Source: Tipula vernalis
Lineage: Eukaryota; Arthropoda; Insecta; Diptera; Tipulidae
Length of the DNA: 64,000 nucleotides
Reading direction: 5' to 3'
Assembly (NCBI GenBank): GCA_958295665.1
Contig: OY282560.1
Coordinates: forward strand, 145,878,091-145,942,090
This document shows positions 51,001 to 62,160 of the stretch, one piece after another. A program made the position numbers and the translations under genes. A model generated the notes under the pieces. It was not told where the DNA came from. It saw only the letters and a program-made list of their open reading frames with translations, and made no database searches. Positions within the stretch are counted from its first letter, which is position 1. Every line of letters begins with the position of its first letter.

Positions 51001-53038
51001 AATATTTCTAACCATTTAATAGAAAATTCGATTTTATTGAAAATTAACTGTGCTATAGCCCACAGATTTTGAACGGCAAAAATCTAAAATGCTCCGATTA
51101 CGTTGGTCAATAGCTCTATCAATAGGCTTCAGGATCTGTATTTATTTTGCCAACTTGCATTTGGATTGCTCGAATATTTCTAACCATTTAATAGAAAATT
51201 CGATTTTATTGAAAATCAACTGTGCCATAGCCCACAGATTTTGAACGGCAAAAATCTAAAATGCTCCGATTACGTTGGTCAATAGCTCTATCAACAGGCT
51301 TCAGGATCTGTATTTATTTTGCCAACTTGCATTTGGATTGCTCGAATATTTCTAACCATTTAATAGAAAATTCGATTTTATTGAAAATCAACTGTGCTAT
51401 AGCCCACAGATTTTGAACGGCAAAAATCTAAAATGCTCCGATTACGTTGGTCAATAGCTATATCAATAGGCTTCAGGATCTGTATTTATTTGGCCAACTT
51501 GCATTTGGATTGCTCGAATATTTCTAACCATTTAATAGAAAATTCGATTTTATTGAAAATCAACTGTGCCATAGCCCACAGATTTTGAACGGCAAAAATC
51601 TAAAATGCTCCGATTACGTTGGTCAATAGCTATATCAACAGGCTTCAGGATCTGTATTTATTTTGCCAACTTGCATTTGGATTGCTCGAATATTTCTAAC
51701 CATTTAATAGAAAATTCGATTTTATTGAAAATCAACTGTGCCATAGCCCACTGATTTTGAACGGCAAAAATCTAAAATGCTCCGATTACGTTGGTCAATA
51801 GCTCTATCAATAGGCTTCAGGATCTGTATTTATTTTGCCAACTTGCATTTGGATTGCTCGAATATTTCTAATCATATAATAGAAAATTTAAAATTATTGA
51901 AAATTAACTGTGCTATAGCCCACAGATTTTGAACGGCAAAAATCTAAAATGCTCCGATTACGTTGGTCAATAGCTCTATCAATAGGCTTCAGGATCTGTA
52001 TTTATTTTGCCAACTTGCATTTGGATTGCTCGAATATTTCTAACCATTTAATAGAAAATTCGATTTTATTGAAAATCAACTGTGCTATAGCCCACAGATT
52101 TTGAACGGCAAAAATCTAAAATGCTCCGATTACGTTAGTCAATAGCTCTATCAATAGGCTTCAGGATCTGTATATATTTTGCCAACTTTCATTTGGATTG
52201 CTCGAATATTTCTAACCATTTAATAGAAAATTCGATTTTATTGAAAATCAACTGTGCCCACTGATTTTGAACGGCAAAAATCTAAAATGCTCCGATTACG
52301 TTGGTCAATAGCTCTATCAATAGGCTTCAGGATCTGTATTTATTTTGCCAACTTGCATTTGGATTGCTCGAATATTTCTAACCATTTAATAGAAAATTCG
52401 ATTTTATTGAAAATCAACTGTGCTTTATAAGCCCACAGATTTTGAACGGCAAAAATCTAAAATGCTCCGATTACGTTGGTCAATAGCTCTATCAACAGGC
52501 TTCAGGATCTGTATTTATTTTGCCAACTATAGCCCACAGATTTTGAACGGCAAAAATCTAAAATGCTCCGATTACGTTAGTCAATAGCTCTATCAATAGG
52601 CTTCAGGATCTGTATTTATTTTGCCAACTTGCATTTGGATTGCTCGAATATTTCTAACCATTTAATAGAAAATTCGATTTTATTGAAAATCAACTGTGCT
52701 ATAGCCCACAGATTTGAACGGCAAAAATATAAAATGCTCCGATTATGTTGGTCAATAGCTCTATCAATAGGCTTCAGGAACTGTATTTATTTTGCCAACT
52801 TGCATTTGGATTGCTCGAATATTTCTAACCATTTAATAGAAAATTCGATTTTATTGAAAATTAACTGTGCTATAGCCCACTGATTTTGAACGGCAAAAAT
52901 CTAAAATGCTCCGATTACGTTGGTCAATAGCTCTATCAATAGGCTTCAGGATCTGTATTTATTTTGCCAACTTGCATTTGGATTGCTCGAATATTTCTAA
53001 ACATTTAATAGAAAATTCGATTTTATTGAAAATCAACT
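45051..53038 (+). repeat. Region rich in 171-bp monomers with small local HORs
   Basis: Three 171-bp-type monomers follow one another near 45410-45940. A 515-bp trimer is repeated at 47899 and 48414, a 511-bp trimer with CAGATATAAACGG at 49447 and 49958, and a 344-bp dimer at 50536, 50880 and 51224. An unusual ATCATATAATAGAAAATTTAA form occurs near 49131 and 51871, and a related CCAATTAATAG form near 46741. One monomer near 47510 lost 12 bp (GATTAGCTC). Confidence 0.8.
52497..52597 (+). repeat. 101-bp truncated monomer
   Basis: GCCAACT joins directly to ATAGCCCACAG, removing 71 bp. The 3' breakpoint falls in the indel hotspot, inside the GCTATAGCCC segment. The monomers on either side are full length. 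Confidence 0.9.
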
Positions 53039-55815
53039 GTGCTTTATAAGCCCACAGATTTTGAACGGCAAAAATCTAAAATGCTCCGATTACGTTGGTC
53101 AATAGCTCTATCAACAGGCTTCAGGATCTGTATTTATTTTGCCAACTTGCATTTGGATTGCTCGAATATTTCTAACCATTTAATAGAAAATTCGATTTTA
53201 TTGAAAATTAACTGTGCTATAGCCCACAGATTTTGAACGGCAAAAATATAAAATGCTCCGATTACGTTGGTCAATAGCTCTATCAATAGGCTTCAGGATC
53301 TGTATTTATTTTGCCAACTTGCATTTGGATTGCTCGAATATTTCTAAACATTTAATAGAAAATTCGATTTTATTGAAAATCAACTGTGCTTTATAAGCCC
53401 ACAGATTTTGAACGGCAAAAATCTAAAATGCTCCGATTACGTTGGTCAATAGCTCTATCAACAGGCTTCAGGATCTGTATTTATTTTGCCAACTTGCATT
53501 TGGATTGCTCGAATATTTCTAACCATTTAATAGAAAATTCGATTTTATTGAAAATTAACTGTGCTATAGCCCACAGATTTTGAACGGCAAAAATATAAAA
53601 TGCTCCGATTACGTTGGTCAATAGCTCTATCAATAGGCTTCAGGATCTGTATTTATTTTGCCAACTTGCATTTGGATTGCTCGAATATTTCTAAACATTT
53701 AATAGAAAATTCGGTTTTATTGAAAATCAACTGTGCTTTATAAGCCCACAGATTTTGAACGGCAAAAATCTAAAATGCTCCGATTACGTTGGTCAATAGC
53801 TCTATCAACAGGCTTCAGGATCTGTATTTATTTTGCCAACTTGCATTTGGATTGCTCGAATATTTCTAACCATTTAATAGAAAATTCGATTTTATTGAAA
53901 ATTAACTGTGCTATAGCCCACAGATTTTGAACGGCAAAAATATAAAATGCTCCGATTACGTTGGTCAATAGCTCTATCAATAGGCTTCAGGATCTGTATT
54001 TATTTTGCCAACTTGCATTTGGATTGCTCGAATATTTCTAAACATTTAATAGAAAATTCGATTTTATTGAAAATCAACTGTGCTTTATAAGCCCACAGAT
54101 TTTGAACGGCAAAAATCTAAAATGCTCCGATTACGTTGGTCAATAGCTCTATCAACAGGCTTCAGGATCTGTATTTATTTTGCCAACTTGCATTTGGATT
54201 GCTCGAATATTTCTAACCATTTAATAGAAAATTCGATTTTATTGAAAATTAACTGTGCTATAGCCCACAGATTTTGAACGGCAAAAATATAAAATGCTCC
54301 GATTACGTTGGTCAATAGCTCTATCAATAGGCTTCAGGATCTGTATTTATTTTGCCAACTTGCATTTGGATTGCTCGAATATTTCTAAACATTTAATAGA
54401 AAATTCGATTTTATTGAAAATCAACTGTGCTTTATAAGCCCACAGATTTTGAACGGCAAAAATCTAAAATGCTCCGATTACGTTGGTCAATAGCTCTATC
54501 AACAGGCTTCAGGATCTGTATTTATTTTGCCAACTTGCATTTGGATTGCTCGAATATTTCTAACCATTTAATAGAAAATTCGATTTTATTGAAAATTAAC
54601 TGTGCTATAGCCCACAGATTTTGAACGGCAAAAATATAAAATGCTCCGATTACGTTGGTCAATAGCTCTATCAATAGGCTTCAGGATCTGTATTTATTTT
54701 GCCAACTTGCATTTGGATTGCTCGAATATTTCTAAACATTTAATAGAAAATTCGATTTTATTGAAAATCAACTGTGCTTTATAAGCCCACAGATTTTGAA
54801 CGGCAAAAATCTTAAATGCTCCGATTACGTTGGTCAATAGCTCTATCAACAGGCTTCAGGATCTGTATTTATTTTGCCAACTTGCATTTGGATTGCTCGA
54901 ATATTTCTAACCATTTAATAGAAAATTCGATTTTATTGAAAATTAACTGTGCTATAGCCCACAGATTTTGAACGGCAAAAATATAAAATGCTCCGATTAC
55001 GTTGGTCAATAGCTCTATCAATAGGCTTCAGGATCTGTATTTATTTTGCCAACTTGCATTTGGATTGCTCGAATATTTCTAAACATTTAATAGAAAATTC
55101 GATTTTATTGAAAATCAACTGTGCTTTATAAGCCCACAGATTTTGAACGGCAAAAATCTAAAATGCTCCGATTACGTTGGTCAATAGCTCTATCAACAGG
55201 CTTCAGGATCTGTATTTATTTTGCCAACTTGCATTTGGATTGCTCGAATATTTCTAACCATTTAATAGAAAATTCGATTTTATTGAAAATTAACTGTGCT
55301 ATAGCCCACAGATTTTGAACGGCAAAAATATAAAATGCTCCGATTACGTTGGTCAATAGCTCTATCAATAGGCTTCAGGATCTGTATTTATTTTGCCAAC
55401 TTGCATTTGGATTGCTCGAATATTTCTAACCATTTAATAGAAAATTCGATTTTATTGAAAATCAACTGTGCTTTATAAGCCCACAGATTTTGAACGGCAA
55501 AAATCTAAAATGCTCCGATTACGTTGGTCAATAGCTCTATCAACAGGCTTCAGGATCTGTATTTATTTTGCCAACTTGCATTTGGATTGCTCGAATATTT
55601 CTAACCATTTAATAGAAAATTCGATTTTATTGAAAATTAACTGTGCTATAGCCCACAGATTTTGAACGGCAAAAATATAAAATGCTCCGATTACGTTGGT
55701 CAATAGCTCTATCAATAGGCTTCAGGATCTGTATTTATTTTGCCAACTTGCATTTGGATTGCTCGAATATTTCTAACCATTTAATAGAAAATTCGATTTT
55801 ATTGAAAATCAACTG
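53039..55815 (+). repeat. 347-bp dimer HOR, eight copies
   Basis: GCTTTATAAGCCC recurs at exactly 347 bp from 53039 to 55468 (53039, 53386, 53733, 54080, 54427, 54774, 55121, 55468). The dimer is the same 172 + 175 pair as at 23104-24491, here twice as many copies and more uniform. Private changes are TTCGGTTTT near 53713 and AATCTTAAATG near 54809; CTAAACATTT reverts to CTAACCATTT in the last dimer. Confidence 0.93.
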
Positions 55816-58800
55816 TGCTATAGCCCACAGATTTTGAACGGCAAAAATCTAAAATGATCCGATTACGTTGGTCAATAGCTCTATCAATAGGCTTCAGGAT
55901 CTGTATTTATTTTGCCAACTTGCATTTGGATTGCTCGAACATTTCTAACTATTTAATAGAAAATTCGATTTTATTGAAAATCAACTGTGCTATAGCCCAC
56001 AGATTTTGAACGGCAAAAATCTAAAATGCTCCGATTATGTTGGTCAATAACTCTATCAATAGGCTTCAGGATCTGTATTTATTTTGGCAACTTGCATTTG
56101 GATTGCTCGAATATTTCTAACCATTTAATAGAAAATTCGATTTTATTGAAAATCAACTGTGCTATAGCCCACAGATTTTGAACGGCAAAGATCTAAAATG
56201 CTCCGATTACGTTGGTCAATAACGCTATCAATAGGCTTCAGGATCTGTATTTATTTTGGCAACTTGGAGTTGGATTGCTCGAATATTTCTAACCATTTAA
56301 TAGAAAATTCGATTTTATTGAAAATCAACTGTGCCCACAGATTTTGAACGGCAAAAATCTAAAATGCTCCGATTACGTTGGTCAATAGCTCTATCAATAG
56401 GCTTCAGGATCTGTATTTATTTTGCCAACTTGCATTTGGATTGCTCGAATATTTCTAACCATTTAATAGAAAATTCGAAATTATTGAAAATTAACTGTGC
56501 TATAGCCCACAGATTTTGAACGGCAAAAATATAAAATGCTCCGATTACGTTGGTCAATAGCTCTATCAATAGGCTTCAGGATCTGTATTTATTTTGCCAA
56601 CTTGCATTTGGATTGCTCGAATATTTCTAACCATTTAATAGAAAATTCGATTTTATTGAAAATCAACTGTGCTATAGCCCACAGATTTTGAACGGCAAAA
56701 ATCTAAAATGCTCCGATTACGTTAGTCAATAGCTCTATCAATAGGCTTCAGGATCTGTATTTATTTTGCCAACTTGCATTTGGATTGCTCGAATATTTCT
56801 AACCATTTAATAGAAAATTCGATTTTATTGAAAATCAACTGTGCTATAGCCCACAGATTTTGAACGGCAAAAATCTAAAATGCTCCGATTACGTTGGTCA
56901 ATAACTCTATCAATAGGCTTCAGGATCTGTATTTATTTTGGCAACTTGCATTTGGATTGCTCGAATATTTCTAACCATTTAATAGAAAATTCGATTTTAT
57001 TGAAAATCAACTGTGCTATAGCCCACAGATTTTGAACGGCAAAGATCTAAAATGCTCCGATTACGTTGGTCAATAACTCTATCAATAAGCTTCAGGATCT
57101 GTATTTATTTTGGCAACTTGGAGTTGGATTGCTCGAATATTTCTAACCATTTAATAGAAAATTCGATTTTATTGAAAATCAACTGTGCTATAGCCCACAG
57201 ATTTTGAACGGCAAAAATCTAAAATGCTCCGATTACGTTGGTCAATAGCTCTATCAATAGGCTTCAGGATCTGTATTTATTTTCCCAACTTGCATTTGGA
57301 TTGCTCGAATATTTCTAACCATTTAATAGAAAATTCGAAATTATTGAAAATTAACTGTGCTATAGCCCACAGATTTTGAACGGCAAAAATCTAAAATGCT
57401 CCGATTACGTTGGTCAATAGCTCTATCAATAGGCTTCAGGATCTGTATTTATTTTGCCAACTTGCATTTGGATTGCTCGAATATTTCTAACCATTTAATA
57501 GAAAATTCGATTTTATTGAAAATCAACTGTGCTATAGCCCACAGATTTTGAACGGCAAAAATCTAAAATGCTCCGATTACGTTAGTCAATAGCTCTATCA
57601 ATAGGCTTCAGGATCTGTATTTATTTTGCCAACTTGCATTTGGATTGCTCGAATATTTCTAACCATTTAATAGAAAATTCGATTTTATTGAAAATCAACT
57701 GTGCTATAGCCCACAGATTTTGAACGGCAAAAATCTAAAATGCTCCGATTACGTTGGTCAATAACTCTATCAATAGGCTTCAGGATCTGTATTTATTTTG
57801 GCAACTTGGAGTTGGATTGCTCGAATATTTCTAACTATTTAATAGAAAATTCGATTTTATTGAAAATCAACTGTGCCCACTGATTTTGAACGGCAAAAAT
57901 CTAAAATGCTCCGATTACGTTGGTCAATAACTCTATCAATAGGCTTCAGGATCTGTATTTATTTTGGCAACTTGGAGTTGGATTGCTCGAATATTTCTAA
58001 CCATTTAATAGAAAATTCGATTTTATTGAAAATCAACTGTGCTATAGCCCACAGATTTTGAACGGCAAAAATCTAAAATGCTCCGATTACGTTGGTCAAT
58101 AGCTCTATCAATAGGCTTCAGGATCTGTATTTATTTTCCCAACTTGCATTTGGATTGCTCGAATATTTCTAACCATTTAATAGAAAATTCGATTTTATTG
58201 AAAATCAACTGTGCTATAGCCCACAGATTTTGAACGGCAAAAATCTAAAATGATCCGATTACGTTGGTCAATAGCTCTATCAATAGGCTTCAGGATCTGT
58301 ATTTATTTTGCCAACTTGCATTTGGATTGCTCAAACATTTCTAACTATTTAATAGAAAATTCGATTTTATTGAAAATTAACTGTGCTATAGCCCACAGAT
58401 TTTGAACGGCAAAAATATAAAATGCTCCGATTACGTTGGTCAATAGCTCTATCAATAGGCTTCAGGATCTGTATTTATTTGGCCAACTTGCATTTGGATT
58501 GCTCGAATATTTCTAACCATTTAATAGAAAATTCGATTTTATTGAAAATCAACTGTGCTATAGCCCACAGATTTTGAACGGCAAAAATCTAAAATGCTCC
58601 GATTACGTTGGTCAATAACTCTATCAATAGGCTTCAGGATCTGTATTTATTTTCCCAACTTGCATTTGGATTGCTCGAATATTTCTAACCATTTAATAGA
58701 AAATTCGAAATTATTGAAAATTAACTGTGCTATAGCCCACAGATTTTGAACGGCAAAAATATAAAATGCTCCGATTACGTTGGTCAATAGCTCTATCAAT

Positions 58801-59936
58801 AGGCTTCAGGATCTGTATTTATTTGGCCAACTTGCATTTGGATTGCTCGAATATTTCTAACCATTTAATAGAAAATTCGATTTTATTGAAAATCAACTGT
58901 GCTATAGCCCACAGATTTTGAACGGCAAAAATCTAAAATGCTCCGATTACGTTAGTCAATAGCTCTATCAATAGGCTTCAGGATCTGTATTTATTTTGCC
59001 AACTTGCATTTGGATTGCTCGAATATTTCTAACCATTTAATAGAAAATTCGATTTTATTGAAAATCAACTGTGCTATAGCCCACAGATTTTGAACGGCAA
59101 AAATCTAAAATGATCCGATTACGTTGGTCAATAGCTCTATCAATAGGCTTCAGGATCTATATTTATTTTGCCAACTTGCATTTGGATTGCTCGAACATTT
59201 CTAACTATTTAATAGAAAATTCGATTTTATTGAAAATCAACTGTGCTATAGCCCACAGATTTTGAACGGCAAAAATCTAAAATGCTCCGATTACGTTGGT
59301 CAATAACTCTATCAATAGGCTTCAGGATCTGTATTTATTTTGGCAACTTGCATTTGGATTGCTCGAATATTTCTAACCATTTAATAGAAAATTCGATTTT
59401 ATTGAAAATCAACTGTGCTATAGCCCACAGATTTTGAACGGCAAAGATCTAAAATGCTCCGATTACGTTGGTCAATAACTCTATCAATAGGCTTCAGGAT
59501 CTGTATTTATTTTGGCAACTTGCATTTGGATTGCTCGAATATTTCTAACCATTTAATAGAAAATTCGATTTTATTGAAAATCAACTGTGCTATAGCCCAC
59601 AGATTTTGAACGGAAAAAATCTAAAATGCTCCGATTACGTTGGTCAATAACTCTATCAATAGGCTTCAGGATCTGTATTTATTTGGCCAACTTGCATTTG
59701 GATTGCTCGAATATTTCTAACCATTTAATAGAAAATTCGATTTTATTGAAAATCAACTGTGCTATAGCCCACAGATTTTGAACGGCAAAGATCTAAAATG
59801 CTCCGATTACGTTGGTCAATAACTCTATCAATAGGCTTCAGGATCTGTATTTATTTTGGCAACTTGGAGTTGGATTGCTCGAATATTTCAAACCATTTAA
59901 TAGAAAATTCGATTTTATTGAAAATCAACTGTGCTA
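55816..59936 (+). repeat. GGCAAAGATC / GGAGTTGG / TTCGAAATT monomers, second region
   Basis: It continues from the dimer tract with the same series as at 24492. About 24080-25345 matches 55403-56668 at an offset of 31323, including the rare CAATAACGCTATC (24897 and 56220). Further on the order becomes mosaic, with TTTTCCCAAC, AATAAGCTTC (near 57085), TTTGGCCAAC and a CGGAAAAAATC change near 59612. Confidence 0.8.
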
Positions 59937-62160
59937 TAGCCCACAGATTTTGAACGGCAAAAATCTAAAATGCTCCGATTACGTTGGTCAATAGCTCTAT
60001 CAATAGGCTTCAGGATCTGTATTTATTTTGCCAACTTGCATTTGGATTGCTCGAATATTTCTAACCATTTAATAGAAAATTCGAAATTATTGAAAATTAA
60101 CTGTGCTATAGCCCACAGATTTTGAACGGCAAAAATATAAAATGCTCCGATTACGTTGGTCAATAGCTCTATCAATAGGCTTCAGGATCTGTATTTATTT
60201 TGGCAACTTGCATTTGGATTGCTCGAATATTTCTAACCATTTAATATAAAATTCGATTTTATTGAAAATCAACTGTGCTATAGCCCACAGATTTTGAACG
60301 GCAAAGATCTAAAATGCTCCGATTACGTTGGTCAATAACTCTATCAATAGGCTTCAGGATCTGTATTTATTTTGGCAACTTGCATTTGGATTGCTCGAAT
60401 ATTTCTAACCATTTAATAGAAAATTCGATTTTATTGAAAATCAACTGTGCTATAGCCCACAGATTTTGAACGGCAAAAATCTAAAATGCTCCGATTACGT
60501 TGGTCAATAACTCTATCAATAGGCTTCAGGATCTGTATTTATTTTGGCAACTTGCATTTGGATTGCTCGAATATTTCTAACCATTTAATAGAAAATTCGA
60601 TTTTATTGAAAATCAACTGTGCTATAGCCCACAGATTTTGAACGGCAAAAATCTAAAATGCTCCGATTACGTTGGTCAATAACTCTATCAATAGGCTTCA
60701 GGATCTGTATTTATTTTGGCAACTTGCATTTGGATTGCTCGAATATTTCTAACCATTTAATAGAAAATTCGATTTTATTGAAAATCAACTGTGCTATAGC
60801 CCACAGATTTTGAGCGGCAAAAATCTAAAATGCTCCGATTACGTTGGTCAATAACTCTATCAATAGGCTTCAGGATCTGTATTTATTTTGGCAACTTGCA
60901 TTTGGATTGCTCGAATATTTCTAACCATTTAATAGAAAATTCGATTTTATTGAAAATCAACTGTGCTATAGCCCACAGATTTTGAACGGCAAAGATCTAA
61001 AATGCTCCGATTACGTTGGTCAATAACTCTATCAATAGGCTTCAGGATCTGTATTTATTTTGGCAACTTGGAGTTGGATTGCTCGAATATTTCTATCCAT
61101 TTAATAGAAAATTCGAAATTATTGAAAATTAACTGTGCTATAGCCCACAGATTTTGAACGGCAAAAATATAAAATGCTCCGATTACGTTGGTCAATAGCT
61201 CTATCAATAGGCTTCAGGATCTGTATTTATTTTGCCAACTTGCATTTGGATTGCTCGAATATTTCTAACCATTTAATAGAAAATTCGATTTTATTGAAAA
61301 TCAACTGTGCCCACAGATTTTGAACGGCAAAAATCTAAAATGCTCCGATTACGTTAGTCAATAGCTCTATCAATAGGCTTCAGGATCTGTATTTATTTTG
61401 CCAACTTGCATTTGGATTGCTCGAATATTTCTAACCATTTAATAGAAAATTCGATTTTATTGAAAATCAACTGTGCTATAGCCCACAGATTTTGAGCGGC
61501 AAAAATCTAAAATGCTCCGATTACGTTGGTCAATAGCTCTATCAACAGGCTTCAGGATCTGTATTTATTTTGCCAACTTGCATTTGGATTGCTCGAATAT
61601 TTCTAACCATTTAATAGAAAATTCGATTTTATTGAAAATCAACTGTGCTATAGCCCACAGATTTTGAACGGCAAAAATCTAAAATGATCCGATTACGTTG
61701 GTCAATAGCTCTATCAATAGGCTTCAGGATCTGTATTTATTTTGCCAACTTGCATTTGGATTGCTCGAACATTTCTAACTATTTAATAGAAAATTCGATT
61801 TTATTGAAAATCAACTGTGCTATAGCCCACAGATTTTGAACGGCAAAAATCTAAAATGCTCCGATTACGTTGGTCAATAACTCTATCAATAGGCTTCAGG
61901 ATCTGTATTTATTTTGGCAACTTGCATTTGGATTGCTCGAATATTTCTAACCATTTAATAGAAAATTCGATTTTATTGAAAATCAACTGTGCTATAGCCC
62001 ACAGATTTTGAACGGCAAAGATCTAAAATGCTCCGATTACGTTGGTCAATAACTCTATCAATAGGCTTCAGGATCTGTATTTATTTTGGCAACTTGGAGT
62101 TGGATTGCTCGAATATTTCTAACCATTTAATAGAAAATTCGATTTTATTGAAAATCAACT
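59937..62160 (+). repeat. 2224-bp, 13-monomer HOR, copy 1
   Basis: Markers repeat 2224 bp later: TTAATATAAAATTCG (60243 and 62467), TTTCTATCC (61093 and 63317), and GGCAAAGATC (60300 and 62524). The length equals 13 monomers of 172 bp minus two 6-bp hotspot deletions (near 61309 and 62160). Similarity continues upstream to about 59760, at an offset of 2230. Confidence 0.88.
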
